A DNA stretch of 64,000 bases from TMP-7 sp038212445 (GTDB lineage: Bacteria > Acidobacteriota > Terriglobia > Bryobacterales > Bryobacteraceae): positions 1 to 64,000 of the forward strand of contig JBBQUM010000038.1 of assembly GCA_038212445.1 (NCBI GenBank). The letters are read 5' to 3'. Shown one piece after another: positions 1-9,197 of this stretch. The translations under genes were made by a program, and so were the position numbers. The first letter of the stretch is position 1, and each line of letters starts with the position of its first letter. The notes beneath the pieces are model-generated. The model did no database searches, was not told where the DNA came from, and saw nothing but the letters and a program-made list of their open reading frames with translations.

Positions 1-80
1 CATCCCGAACACGGAAGTTAAGCCCCTCAGCCCCGATGGTACTGCACGCGCAAGTGTGTGGGAGAGTAGGACGTCGCCCA
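1..80 (+). rRNA. rrf: 5S ribosomal RNA, 3' part (truncated by window edge)
   Basis: The first bases match the conserved middle of bacterial 5S rRNA (CCCGAACACGGAAGTTAAGC) and continue through the loop E/helix IV region (GGGAGAGTAGGACG) to the 3' end near base 80. The 5' third lies outside the window. An intrinsic terminator follows directly, so this is probably the end of an rRNA operon read on the plus strand. The exact 3' end is an estimate. Confidence 0.93.
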
Positions 81-90
81 ATTAATTCGC

Positions 91-130
91 AAAAAGCCCC
101 TGGCCCTCTTTAAGGCCCCAGGGGCTTTTT
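91..130 (+). terminator. Rho-independent terminator after 5S rRNA
   Basis: A near-perfect inverted repeat (AAAAAGCCCCTGG at 91-103 with CCAGGGGCTTTTT at 118-130) closes a GC-rich stem and ends in a T run. It fits termination of the rRNA operon. Because the arms carry A5 and T5 it should also work for the minus-strand peptidase gene that ends at 140. Confidence 0.92.
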
Positions 131-139
131 CATTGCTGC

Positions 140-1738
140 TCATTGCACGGCAGAGTTCGGCACTGTCGGTACCCGCCGCGCGACCTTCTGCACGGCTACC
201 GTCCGCACCGGCGACGCCGTCACGACGGCCTCCATCGTAAACTCGATCGCCTCTCCCCCTCCGCTCATTCCTGCGACCGTCAATCGCCAGGTGCCCGCCT
301 CCGGGCTCGCCACCTTCAACCGCTTTGGATTCGACTTTGCCCCGCTGTAACCTGCCTGCTCTCCAAGCGCTCCATAACTCCGGCCGCTCGGGCTCACGAC
401 GCGCAAATCAAGGTCACGGCCCTCGGTCGACCAGGCCAATTCCACTTCGAGCGACTTCGCTCCCGCCGGGACCGCCTTCGACTCATCCCAGGTGCCACCC
501 ACAATTACCCTTCCGCTTGGCGGCTTCACCGTCCGTTTTGCCGGTAGGCTCACCGACATGGACGGCAGCTTGCTGGACGTCACCTCGCGATTCTTCAAGG
601 CCGCGGCCGGCACTCCCGGAAATTCCTCGAATTGGAACGGTACACTCTGAGCCCATATCGGCTCCGCCTTGGTGACGTGAACGTGGACATGGTAGCCACC
701 GCCCTCGCCGAGCGTGTAACCGCTATTGCCCACGTGCGCCAACGCCTGTCCGGCCTGGACCAGGTCGCCATTCTTAATCCGAAATGATCCCGACGCCAAG
801 TGCGCGTAATGACTGAAATCCCCGTCATCGTGCCGGATCGTGATGTAGTTGCCGAAGGTCTTCAACGTGTGCGACTGCACCGCACCGACATCATGCGTGT
901 ATGCAATGCCCGGCCGCATCGCTGCCACCCACTGCGCTGATACTGGCGCGATATCGTAGGCCTGCAGCGAGTTCCCCCAATGGGAAAACGAACCGTACGG
1001 TCCCTGCGTGATCAGCCAGCGTTCCCCCGCCACGATTGGCAATTGATAACCGCCGCCCGTCGTAACCAGGAATCGCGCCGGCCGGCTCAGCGAGTCGTCG
1101 GCGTTACGCACGATCGCCAGGTACTCGCCGGCTCCCAGCGAAGGAGCCGAGATGGAGAGCCGGTAGGCACTCGCCGTCGTAGGGAGCGCGCTATGAATGT
1201 AGCGCCAGCCGCCATCCTTCTTATACTCGGCGACGTGGACTACGGACCGCGAGTCGAACCCTGCCCCGTCGAGGATCAGTTCGATCGCGCCTCCAGCGGT
1301 CTTCTGCGAAACCGCATTGATGCGGACACGATCATAGTTGCCGTCCGATGCAATCTCGAAATTCGTTCTTGCCACCTCGACGTCGTTCACTACCGCTCGA
1401 ACGCTCCACCGCCCCGGTTGCGACGATGCCGGAAAGCCGGACAGCGGCAGCTGAGAGACAAAGCACAGCGCCGGGGCCCCTGGCAGATTGTCATAACGGT
1501 TGCTGTCGCTGATGGTGTTGGACGGCTGTATCCAGTCGATCCGCAGGCGGTCGCCCGCATGCACTTCCCGCGCAATCACCGAGACGAACACCTGCCGCTC
1601 AGTAGGCTTAAAGGCGACCGCCTGATTTCGAATTGTGCAGGACTTCTCGTCAACGCCTGTTCCCAAACTGATGGCCGGCACCGTTGCCGCGCTGACCGCC
1701 GCGGCGCCAAGCAATAGGAAAAGGACAGACCTAGGCAC
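140..1738 (-). CDS. Secreted M23-family (LytM) metallopeptidase with C-terminal PPC-like domain
   Basis: The 532-residue product starts with a Sec signal peptide (hydrophobic stretch, residues about 5-20). A LytM/M23 zinc endopeptidase domain covers roughly residues 230-370. It shows HWGNSLQAYDI near 254, HYAHL near 309 and the HVHVHV segment near 349, corresponding to the H-x-H metal ligands of the family. The tail (about 415-505) has the beta-sandwich pattern of pre-peptidase C-terminal domains (ELAWSTEGRDLDLRV, GTWRLTV). M23 enzymes cut peptide cross-links in peptidoglycan, or glycine-rich peptides, outside the cytoplasm. The substrate here is unknown. The gene stands alone, divergent from the esterase at 1787. 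Confidence 0.85.
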   Translation of the reverse strand: MPRSVLFLLLGAAAVSAATVPAISLGTGVDEKSCTIRNQAVAFKPTERQVFVSVIAREVHAGDRLRIDWIQPSNTISDSNRYDNLPGAPALCFVSQLPLSGFPASSQPGRWSVRAVVNDVEVARTNFEIASDGNYDRVRINAVSQKTAGGAIELILDGAGFDSRSVVHVAEYKKDGGWRYIHSALPTTASAYRLSISAPSLGAGEYLAIVRNADDSLSRPARFLVTTGGGYQLPIVAGERWLITQGPYGSFSHWGNSLQAYDIAPVSAQWVAAMRPGIAYTHDVGAVQSHTLKTFGNYITIRHDDGDFSHYAHLASGSFRIKNGDLVQAGQALAHVGNSGYTLGEGGGYHVHVHVTKAEPIWAQSVPFQFEEFPGVPAAALKNREVTSSKLPSMSVSLPAKRTVKPPSGRVIVGGTWDESKAVPAGAKSLEVELAWSTEGRDLDLRVVSPSGRSYGALGEQAGYSGAKSNPKRLKVASPEAGTWRLTVAGMSGGGEAIEFTMEAVVTASPVRTVAVQKVARRVPTVPNSAVQ

Positions 1739-1786
1739 TCTCTCTTCTATCGGCGGAAAGCTCTCAAATTTTGATAGCCTGACCGG

Positions 1787-2980
1787 GTGCGCATGCTCAG
1801 GTTCGCCATCTGCCTCGTTTTGATACCGTTGGCGATTCGTGCTCAGTCGCTAACCGACGTGCTTCGTGGAGTTCCAGAGTCTGATCTGAAGAAGGGAACC
1901 GTCGCGTCGGGCCACGGCGGCGAACTGACGTTCGTCATTCAAACCGAACACGAACCCTATATCCTAATTGACGAGGAGCCGGGACCGAAGGCGACGCGTC
2001 AGGATGGCGTCTGGTTTGTCCACGCGAGCCTGGCGACCGGCCGAACGCACAGCTTCTATTGGCTGGTGGACGGGAAGAGTTTTGGCGGTAAACCCGACGT
2101 CGCCGCCTGGCCGCCTGACGCTTACGAGAGGCCGGGAGTACCAAAGGGAACGCTGACCGAAAAACTGTACAACTTCAGTGCGATCTACCCTGGCATGAAG
2201 AGCGACTATTGGGTCTACACCTCTGCCGGCTATGATCCCAAAACGCCTGCAGCCCTCATGGTCTGGCAGGACGGTGAGGTGAACGTCGACCGTAGCGGCT
2301 CGTCCCACACGTTGAACGTCATCGACAATCTCACGTACCAGAAGCGGGTGCCCATTATGGTCCATGTCTTCATCTCTCCCGGTTTAATCGGCGAGCGCCG
2401 CATGCGTAGTGTGGAGTACGACACTGTGAACGACACTTATCCGCGCTTCCTGCGAGATGAGATCCTCGCCGACATCGCGAAGGTCTACAATATCCGCAAG
2501 GACGCATATAGCCGGGCGATCATCGGCGAATCATCGGGCGCAATTTGCGCCTTCAATACGGCCTGGTTCACCAACGACCAGTTCAGCCGGGTAATTTCCC
2601 GAATTGGCAGCTTCACCAGCATTCAATGGAAGACGAATGAACTGGACGGCGGACAAAGCTATCCCAATAAAGTTCGTAAGGAACCCAAACGCAACATTCG
2701 AGTCTGGCTGCAGGATGGTTCTGAGGACCTGGAGAACGAACACGGAAGCTGGCCCCTGCAAAATATCCAGATGGCGAATTCACTCAAGCGCCAGGGGTAC
2801 GACTTTCACTTGAGCTTCGGGAACGGCACTCATACGCGACTGGGCGGACAGGTGGAAGCGCCCGCCGAACTCGAGTGGCTATGGCGCGGGTACGATCCAG
2901 CCAAGACGTCCGAGCTCTTCCTGCAAGAACCCGCCGAAAAGGACCGTCCGTTCTATCGCGTCAGGACCCTGAACCGCTGA
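1787..2980 (+). CDS. Secreted esterase, enterochelin-esterase (Fes/esterase D) type
   Basis: The 397-residue alpha/beta hydrolase has a short N-terminal signal peptide ending near RAQ. An N-terminal beta-sandwich module (about residues 25-115) precedes the catalytic domain, as in Fes-like esterases with an early-set domain. The nucleophile elbow is GESSG near residue 248. An aspartate in the WLQDGSEDLE segment and the histidine in GNGTHT are reasonable partners for the triad. The start is GTG at 1787 or, equally likely, ATG at 1793. Siderophore hydrolysis is only one possibility, since many relatives act on acetyl-xylan or phenolic esters and no siderophore genes lie nearby. Confidence 0.72.
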   Translation: MRMLRFAICLVLIPLAIRAQSLTDVLRGVPESDLKKGTVASGHGGELTFVIQTEHEPYILIDEEPGPKATRQDGVWFVHASLATGRTHSFYWLVDGKSFGGKPDVAAWPPDAYERPGVPKGTLTEKLYNFSAIYPGMKSDYWVYTSAGYDPKTPAALMVWQDGEVNVDRSGSSHTLNVIDNLTYQKRVPIMVHVFISPGLIGERRMRSVEYDTVNDTYPRFLRDEILADIAKVYNIRKDAYSRAIIGESSGAICAFNTAWFTNDQFSRVISRIGSFTSIQWKTNELDGGQSYPNKVRKEPKRNIRVWLQDGSEDLENEHGSWPLQNIQMANSLKRQGYDFHLSFGNGTHTRLGGQVEAPAELEWLWRGYDPAKTSELFLQEPAEKDRPFYRVRTLNR

Positions 2981-3040
2981 CAGCAGCGATCTCGGCTTTC
3001 CGCGGCGCGACAATTTGCGCTTTCTCAACCGTGCAGGCGA

Positions 3041-3802
3041 TTAGATGGACTCATCGGCTTTCCCGCTGTAGGGCAGCCAAAACGGCTGACGCCCGCTCCA
3101 CCAAATCAACGCTCTCCCCGCGATGGACTCGTCGGTTGCCACCCGAAAGACCGCGTCGGCGACTTCATTGAGAGTTGTCAGCACGTTTGGAATTGCTGGA
3201 GGAACTCTCTCGTCCGGCTTCAGGGCGTCCCAATAGGACTTCACTTCGGGCGTCGCGATCCAATCCGGCACGACGCAGTTCACTCGAATGCGTTCGGCGG
3301 CCAGCCAGCCGAGCGACGTACTGAAGCGCATGACGGCTGCCTTTGCGGCGTCATAGGCCGGCCCACGGGAATCCTTGTGAACCGCCGCCGATGTGGAGCC
3401 GACATTCACCACGGCGCCGCCTCTTCCATGGCGCCTGAAAGCATCGATCGCGGCGCGCGTTGCCCACATCGTCCCGAGCACGTCGACACTCACGGTCTCG
3501 GTCCAAAACTCGAGCGGACTGCCGGGCCGGTATGGGGCCGATGCGTTATTCACCAAAACATCCAAGCCGCCAAATTCACACTCTGCGAATCGGATTAATT
3601 CCTGTACTTCGGTTTCGACGCCGCAATTAGCTTTGCAGAATCCCGCTGTACCGCCCGCCGCGTGAATCAGGTGAACGGTCTCTCTGCTGCCAGGTTCGTC
3701 GACATCTGACACCACCACCCGGAAGCCTTCGCGGGCAAATTTGAGAGCTTCAGCCCGGCCTGACCCAGGCCCGCCGGAACCGGTAACGATCGCCACCCTC
3801 AT
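3041..3802 (-). CDS. SDR-family NAD(P)-dependent oxidoreductase
   Basis: This 253-residue classical short-chain dehydrogenase has the Gly-rich cofactor loop TGSGGPGSG (residues 7-15), the NNAS motif of the central sheet, an active-site serine in VNVGSTSA and the catalytic YDAAK near residue 149. An acidic residue after beta-2 (SDVDEPG) suggests NAD(H) preference. The substrate cannot be told from sequence. The gene's 5' end and upstream region are part of a decayed duplication that reappears at 4038. Confidence 0.85.
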   Translation of the reverse strand: MRVAIVTGSGGPGSGRAEALKFAREGFRVVVSDVDEPGSRETVHLIHAAGGTAGFCKANCGVETEVQELIRFAECEFGGLDVLVNNASAPYRPGSPLEFWTETVSVDVLGTMWATRAAIDAFRRHGRGGAVVNVGSTSAAVHKDSRGPAYDAAKAAVMRFSTSLGWLAAERIRVNCVVPDWIATPEVKSYWDALKPDERVPPAIPNVLTTLNEVADAVFRVATDESIAGRALIWWSGRQPFWLPYSGKADESI

Positions 3803-4186
3803 AGATCGGCTCGCTCAGTGCGATAGGAACAGTGTATCTTCTCGCGTTCATGCTCATCCTGTTCCTGGTGGCGTTCTTGTACCAGGGTATTGCTTGCATC
3901 TTGGACCCACAGTTCATCGGTAGCGAGCCGAATGCTTCGGGTCTTGTCTTTGGAATTCCGGCTTTGCTTGCTGTTCCTGTCTGGTTGTATGGGGCTTGGC
4001 GGGGTTATCAGGCAGCCACCCGTTCGCTGATACCCGACCGGTAACAATCACTACCCGCATCATTTTCGCTCGCCCAGCGCGATAGAATCAGGGTATCTTT
4101 TTGCGTTAGGGAAGCACTCTTGCGACTTTCAGAAATCTGCGTACAACGGCCTGTTTTCGCGTTCATGCTCATCATGTTCCTGGTGG
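3780..4186. repeat. Degenerate direct duplication (two copies) in front of the RND pump gene
   Basis: Block A (3780-3840), starting in the first codons of the minus-strand SDR gene, resembles 4038-4099 at roughly three quarters of positions, allowing one gap. Block B (3842-3871) matches 4157-4186 at 29 of 30 positions. The second copy of block B is the codons of the first membrane helix of the RND pump. The second copy of block A still reads, in reverse, as the SDR start (MRVVIVTG). The simplest reading is an old tandem duplication of the SDR-promoter-pump junction, followed by deletion and decay. Confidence 0.7.
3832..4044 (+). CDS. Possible small two-helix membrane protein, partly derived from the duplication
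   Basis: This 70-codon frame has two hydrophobic segments (about residues 3-20 and 41-58) separated by a polar loop. It could start at GTG 3832 or ATG 3850. Its first helix is nearly the same DNA as the first helix of the downstream RND pump, so that part is a duplication product. The rest has no counterpart in the pump. I recognise no family. It may be a young gene or non-functional debris. Confidence 0.3.
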   Translation: MYLLAFMLILFLVAFLYQGIACILDPQFIGSEPNASGLVFGIPALLAVPVWLYGAWRGYQAATRSLIPDR

Positions 4187-7100
4187 TGATGGGCGTCTTT
4201 AGCTTCCGTCAGTTGGGCGTCGACCTGTTCCCCCGCAGCGACCCGGCCACGGTCTACGTGCGGGTGCAATTACCGGGCGCCAGCCCTGAGGAAGTGGTGT
4301 CGCAGGTAATCCTGCCCCTGGAAGAGGCGGTTGCAGCGGTAAGTGGTATTGACGAACTCCGCGCCGTGGTTAGCGAAGGCAGCGGCAACCTCATCATCAC
4401 GTTCATTCTCGAACGCGACATCAATCAGGCCGCTGACGATGTCCGTGAGAAGGTGAGTGGCGCAATGCGCTCGCTGCCGCCCAACGTGCTGCCGCCAACC
4501 GTAGCCAAGGCCGATCCCGACAACGACCCAGTAATCACACTTTCCGTGTCCGGGAATCGAAGCGTTCGTGAACTCACCGAGATTGCCGACAAGAGCGTCC
4601 GCAGGGCACTGGAAACCGTCGACGGTGTGGCGGCGGTGGACATGAGCGGCGGCCGGAATCGTCAGGTGAACGTCATGCTTGATTTGGACAAGCTGAATGC
4701 CTACCGCCTGACGCCGCAGGATGTCCGCAACGCCCTCACCTCGGAGAATATTGAAGCACCCGGCGGGCGTATCGTCCGCGGACCTTCGGAACTCGGCGTG
4801 CGAACGATGGGACGCCTGGAGACGGTTTCTGAATTTAACTCCATCATTGTCAAGAATGTCGATGGCTCGCCCATCCGGGTTCGGGACGTCGGCGACGTTG
4901 AAGACGGCATGGCAGAGCGTCGTAGCTTTGCTTTCTACAACCAGAAACCTGCCGTCATTCTGGACATACGCCGCCAGATCGGGATGAACACGGTAGACGT
5001 TGTGGAAGCGGTGGAGAAGAGGCTGAACACCGTCAACCAGTCAATGCCCTCCGGCGTGAAGGTGGACGTGATCAAGGAGCAGGCCACCTACATCAAAAAC
5101 TCCGTTGAGGCGCTCGAAGAGCATCTCATCCTCGGAAGTTTGCTGGCTAGCTTGATTGTCTGGCTTTTCATTCGCGACTGGCGGACTGTGCTCATCAGTT
5201 CCATTGCGATTCCAACGTCGATCATCACCACATTCACGCTGATGCGTGTCATGGACTTCACGCTGAACTCGATGACGCTGCTCGGGCTGACACTGGCGGT
5301 CGGCATCGTCATTGATGACGCCATTATTGTCCTCGAGAATATTTACCGTTTCATCGAGGAGCGTGGTTTGCCGCCCATGCAGGCGGCCATCCAGGCGACG
5401 CAGGAAATCGCAATGGCGGTGCTTGCGACAACCATCTCGCTTGTGATCATCTTCGTTCCCATCGCCTTCATGACGGGGTATGCCAAGCGCTACCTCAATC
5501 AGTTTGGCTGGACCATGGCGATGTCGATCCTGGTCTCGATGCTGGTGGCCTTTACGCTGACGCCAGCGCTCAGTTCGAGACTGTTGAAAAAGAAGAAAGT
5601 GACGTTGGACTCGGAAGGCAAGCCCAAGAAACTTGGCCACAGCGAGTCGTGGTTGGACCGGCTTTACGGGCGCGTACTCGACTGGTCGCTCGACCATCGC
5701 TGGGTGATCATCACCATCTGCGCCATGGTCTTCGGCTCGACGTTCTTCGTCAATAAGTACATCGGCCGCGACTGGATGCCGCAGGACGATCAGAACGAGC
5801 TCTCGGTGCAACTCGAGATGCCGGAGGGTTCATCGCTCGAGGCAACTGAGAAGACGACTCTCGAAATCGCTCGCCGAACCGCTGAGGTTCCGGGCGTCAT
5901 CTCGGTTGTTCCTCAGACCAACAACGGGTTCATGGAGCGGGTGAACATGGCACAGATCACTGTGCTCCTCAAGCCTCGCAACGAGCGGGGAGAGATTCGC
6001 GAGATGGGGGAGAAGGTTCGCGCCATTGCGAGAGAATTCCCGTTCTCGCGTCCTCGTATTACTTATCCGAACGTGCTCGGCGGTCGAGACACGTTTGCTC
6101 CTATCCGTGTCCAGCTACTCGGACCGGACATGCGGAAGCTGGTCGGATTCGCTAAGGAAGCGAATATGCGGATGCTGAAGGAAGGTGTCCTCTCAGACGT
6201 CAAGGCAAACCTCAATTTGAACAATCCCGAATTGCAGGTGGTGATTGACCGTCCGCTTGCGTCCGACCTTGGCGTGCGTGTCACCGACATTGCGGGCGCT
6301 GTTCGCCTGTTGATGTCGGGTGAGGATCAGATCTCGACGTTCAAAGAGGATGCCGAACAGTATTGGGTGACCATGCGTTTGCGCGGCGCTCAGCGTGACG
6401 ATCCGGCTGCTCTGAGCCGGTTGCTGATTCCGTCAGCCAAACTCGGTCTGATCCGTTTGGATTCCGTGGCTCGCCTTGAGCGCGGGCTCGGTCCTTCGCG
6501 CGTGGACCGATACAACCGGCAGTTCGCTGTCGGCATCTACGCGAATGTGTCGCCCGGGTATTCGTTGAACGAAGCCGCCGCGACCACGCAGGGCATCGTC
6601 GATGGACTGAATATGCCGCCCGGCTATCGCGGCGTTTTTTCGGGACAGGTGAAGATCCTGGAAGAGACGACATCGAACATGATTCTCGCCTTCGGTCTCG
6701 CTTCGATCTTCATGTATATGGTGCTGGCGGCGCAGTTCGAGAGCCTGATTCATCCGTTCATCATTTTGCTCACCCTGCCGCTATCGCTGCCGTTTGCGCT
6801 GCTGTCGCTCATTGGGACCGGCCGCAGCCTGAACCTCTTTAGTGCGCTTGGCGTCCTGCTGCTGCTCGGCATCGTCAAGAAGAACGGCATTCTGCAAATT
6901 GACTACATGAATCGACTAAGGGCGGAGGGGAATCCGATGCGACCTGCGATTCTCGAAGCGAACCGAGTCCGCCTGCGTCCGATTCTAATGACGACGTTCT
7001 CGATTGTCGCCGGCCTCATCCCCACCGCCATCGGAATCGGAGCCGGCGCCAGTCAGCGTTCAGCCATCGCCGTGACGATCATCGGCGGGCAGACGCTCTG

Positions 7101-7212
7101 TTTGGTGCTCACACTGCTTGTGGTGCCAGTGGGTTACTCACTGGTTGAGGATATGAAGGCGATGTTCGCCCGGCGTCCAGAGACACAGCCGACTGTCGCG
7201 GCGGGCGACTAA
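4120..7212 (+). CDS. RND efflux transporter, AcrB/HAE1-type inner-membrane permease
   Basis: At 1030 residues it has the full length of a hydrophobe/amphiphile RND pump. The N-terminal helix, two porter halves and twelve membrane segments are visible. Helix 4 carries the proton-relay pair in GIVIDDAIIVLEN (near 398) and helix 10 the lysine in GIVKKNGILQIDYM (near 917). The family exports drugs, dyes or lipids using the proton gradient. Translation seems to start at TTG 4120, behind AGGGAAG. No membrane-fusion or TolC-like gene is adjacent, so partners must be encoded elsewhere. Its start region is duplicated upstream. Confidence 0.93.
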   Translation: MRLSEICVQRPVFAFMLIMFLVVMGVFSFRQLGVDLFPRSDPATVYVRVQLPGASPEEVVSQVILPLEEAVAAVSGIDELRAVVSEGSGNLIITFILERDINQAADDVREKVSGAMRSLPPNVLPPTVAKADPDNDPVITLSVSGNRSVRELTEIADKSVRRALETVDGVAAVDMSGGRNRQVNVMLDLDKLNAYRLTPQDVRNALTSENIEAPGGRIVRGPSELGVRTMGRLETVSEFNSIIVKNVDGSPIRVRDVGDVEDGMAERRSFAFYNQKPAVILDIRRQIGMNTVDVVEAVEKRLNTVNQSMPSGVKVDVIKEQATYIKNSVEALEEHLILGSLLASLIVWLFIRDWRTVLISSIAIPTSIITTFTLMRVMDFTLNSMTLLGLTLAVGIVIDDAIIVLENIYRFIEERGLPPMQAAIQATQEIAMAVLATTISLVIIFVPIAFMTGYAKRYLNQFGWTMAMSILVSMLVAFTLTPALSSRLLKKKKVTLDSEGKPKKLGHSESWLDRLYGRVLDWSLDHRWVIITICAMVFGSTFFVNKYIGRDWMPQDDQNELSVQLEMPEGSSLEATEKTTLEIARRTAEVPGVISVVPQTNNGFMERVNMAQITVLLKPRNERGEIREMGEKVRAIAREFPFSRPRITYPNVLGGRDTFAPIRVQLLGPDMRKLVGFAKEANMRMLKEGVLSDVKANLNLNNPELQVVIDRPLASDLGVRVTDIAGAVRLLMSGEDQISTFKEDAEQYWVTMRLRGAQRDDPAALSRLLIPSAKLGLIRLDSVARLERGLGPSRVDRYNRQFAVGIYANVSPGYSLNEAAATTQGIVDGLNMPPGYRGVFSGQVKILEETTSNMILAFGLASIFMYMVLAAQFESLIHPFIILLTLPLSLPFALLSLIGTGRSLNLFSALGVLLLLGIVKKNGILQIDYMNRLRAEGNPMRPAILEANRVRLRPILMTTFSIVAGLIPTAIGIGAGASQRSAIAVTIIGGQTLCLVLTLLVVPVGYSLVEDMKAMFARRPETQPTVAAGD

Positions 7213-7260
7213 CCGCTATCACCTCACAGCAATACCCAGTGACGATATCCTGGTACCGCT

Positions 7261-8259
7261 ATGGATATCGTTGTCGGAGGACTGGTCGGGGCGTGTGCCT
7301 GGTTTTTTATACGACTGCTTGTTTCCGGTTTCTACACGGTCGATCAAAACGAGCGCGCAGTTAAGACGTCATTTGGCCGGGCCGAGCGCGTGGCCGGCGG
7401 CAAGAACACTCTCGACGATCCCATCGCCGAACATCTCCGTCCCGAGGAGCGTGAGCGCTACTGCTATCCGCAGGTGCGTGTCATCCCACCCGGCGGGCCG
7501 TATTTCAAGATGCCCTGGGAGAGCATTCGCAAGGTCTCCATCGCCACCATGACGTTGAACATGGCGCTCGATTTCGAAGATCCGTCGGCAAACAACGCGG
7601 GCACACGCCTCGAGGCGGTTACCAAGGATCAGCTGAACACGGGCCTCACCGGGCAAATCCGATACCGTGTGAGCGAGCAGAACCTATACGCGTTTCTCTT
7701 CGGTATCAAAAAACCATTCGTTCACGTAATGGGCTACTTTGTTTCGGTTCTCCGTCAGCGGATCGCGAACTTCGAAGCCAAGCCGCTGGTGGTGGCTACG
7801 GATCCGGTGCTTCCATCAGTGCCGGGTGGAGAAATGATCGGTGTTTCGATTAATGACCTGCGTAAGAATCTGCGGGACATGAATGACTATATGGAACAGG
7901 AGTGCCGGTCGACGCCCGCACGCTACGGCGTAGTCTTCGACGCGTCGTTAATCACGGGAATTGATCCGCCCCCGGAAGTGGAATCAGCGCTAGCCGCCAT
8001 CAATACCGCTCATAACCAAGTCTCGAGCGACATCAGTCTGGCACAAGCCGCGGCGGATCAGAAGATTGTGCAGAGCCGCCGCGCGGTGGAGATCGAGACG
8101 CTCAAGGCGCAGGCGGAGATGGCGCCCATTCGCGCGCTGGCCGCTGAACTTGGCGAACTGCATCGCGCCGGTCCAAACGTGTTGTCGGCGTATCTCCGAA
8201 ACGTGAGGCTGGCGCTATACGACCGCGCTGCTCAGATTTTCCTGGAGTTGGGACGATGA
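7261..8259 (+). CDS. SPFH/band 7 domain membrane protein (first of a pair)
   Basis: The 332-residue protein has one N-terminal membrane segment (about residues 3-24) followed by an SPFH/PHB domain (YTVDQNERAVKTSFGRAERV onward). A coiled-coil-prone helix rich in Ala/Gln/Glu lies near residues 250-300. Stomatin/prohibitin-type proteins form large membrane-bound cages or scaffolds and often regulate proteases or transporters. It overlaps the next SPFH gene by four bases, so the two are probably translated together as a hetero-oligomer. The RND gene ends 48 bases upstream and could share the transcript. Confidence 0.8.
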   Translation: MDIVVGGLVGACAWFFIRLLVSGFYTVDQNERAVKTSFGRAERVAGGKNTLDDPIAEHLRPEERERYCYPQVRVIPPGGPYFKMPWESIRKVSIATMTLNMALDFEDPSANNAGTRLEAVTKDQLNTGLTGQIRYRVSEQNLYAFLFGIKKPFVHVMGYFVSVLRQRIANFEAKPLVVATDPVLPSVPGGEMIGVSINDLRKNLRDMNDYMEQECRSTPARYGVVFDASLITGIDPPPEVESALAAINTAHNQVSSDISLAQAAADQKIVQSRRAVEIETLKAQAEMAPIRALAAELGELHRAGPNVLSAYLRNVRLALYDRAAQIFLELGR

Positions 8260-9197
8260 CCACCGGATTGCTGGCTGCCGCCATTGCTGCATTTGTCGGC
8301 CTGTTTATCTTCGAGTTTGCCCTGCGCGTTGTCGGGCACCTGCTCGGGTTGTACGCAATTGTCGGCGAACGGAGCGCCAGGGTCTACGTTCTGTTTGGCA
8401 AGGTAATCGGTGTTCTCGACGAGCCGGGATTGCACATCCTTCCGCTCAAGCTGGGGCCCGCTGCCTTCATCGTGAACTGGCTGGGGACTTGTCACAATCT
8501 GGACTTGCGGCTTGACCAGGAATACCTGCGCAGTGAGGCAGTGAACTCTGAGGAAGGCGCGCCCATGGGCATCGGAATCTGGTACGAGATGTGGATTAGT
8601 GATGCCGTCGCGTATCTATTTAAGAACACCGATCCCCGCGGGTCCCTTCGAGCCAATGTCAGTAACTCGACGGTACGCTGCCTGAGTAACATGCCGCTGG
8701 CGCAAATGCTCGAGACGCGGCACGAGATGAGTCAGGCGGTGAGGTCCGAGGTGTCGGCGAAGTCGCAGGAATGGGGCTATCGCATCGGCTCGGTCTACAT
8801 TCGGAAAGTACATTTCCGCGATCTCGGTATGATCCGGCAGATCGAAGAGAAAGTAGTAAACCGCCTTCGACAGGTTACTTCCGCGATCCGGCAGGCGGGA
8901 GCGAATCAAGTGAGCGTGATCGCGAGTTCAGCGGAACGCGAGGCCGCAGTGGAATTCGCCAAGGCTGCCGCAATCCGTCCGGGGACGTTACGCCAGTCGT
9001 TTGCAGAGATCACTGAGACGCCCGAGGTTTCGGCCGCGCTCTTCGATATTCTGGAAACCCAACGAATCCTCGCGAATAGCGCGAAGGTGCAGATCATGCC
9101 AGAGCATAGTAGGGCCTTATCTACGTTAATGGCAGCGACTCCTACCCTTGACTTCAAGCCACCCAAGATACCTTCGAAGACCGGCGGCGCCAGTTAG
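8256..9197 (+). CDS. SPFH/band 7 domain membrane protein (second of a pair)
   Basis: The product has 313 residues, a hydrophobic N-terminus (about 2-35) and an SPFH-like domain beginning at ERSARVYVLFGKVIGVLDEPGLHIL, which matches the flotillin/HflK pattern. A helical stretch follows at about 200-240. The ATGA overlap with the preceding SPFH gene points to coupled translation. Paired SPFH proteins (as in HflK/HflC) act as alternating subunits of one ring. No protease of the FtsH or NfeD type is next to this pair, so the client is unknown. The gene ends tail-to-tail, overlapping the minus-strand gene by four bases. Confidence 0.77.
   Translation: MTTGLLAAAIAAFVGLFIFEFALRVVGHLLGLYAIVGERSARVYVLFGKVIGVLDEPGLHILPLKLGPAAFIVNWLGTCHNLDLRLDQEYLRSEAVNSEEGAPMGIGIWYEMWISDAVAYLFKNTDPRGSLRANVSNSTVRCLSNMPLAQMLETRHEMSQAVRSEVSAKSQEWGYRIGSVYIRKVHFRDLGMIRQIEEKVVNRLRQVTSAIRQAGANQVSVIASSAEREAAVEFAKAAAIRPGTLRQSFAEITETPEVSAALFDILETQRILANSAKVQIMPEHSRALSTLMAATPTLDFKPPKIPSKTGGAS

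Noticed and set aside
5041..5811. 256-codon minus-strand frame inside the RND pump
   Set aside because: Antisense shadow; rich in His, Asp and Gln with no recognisable fold.
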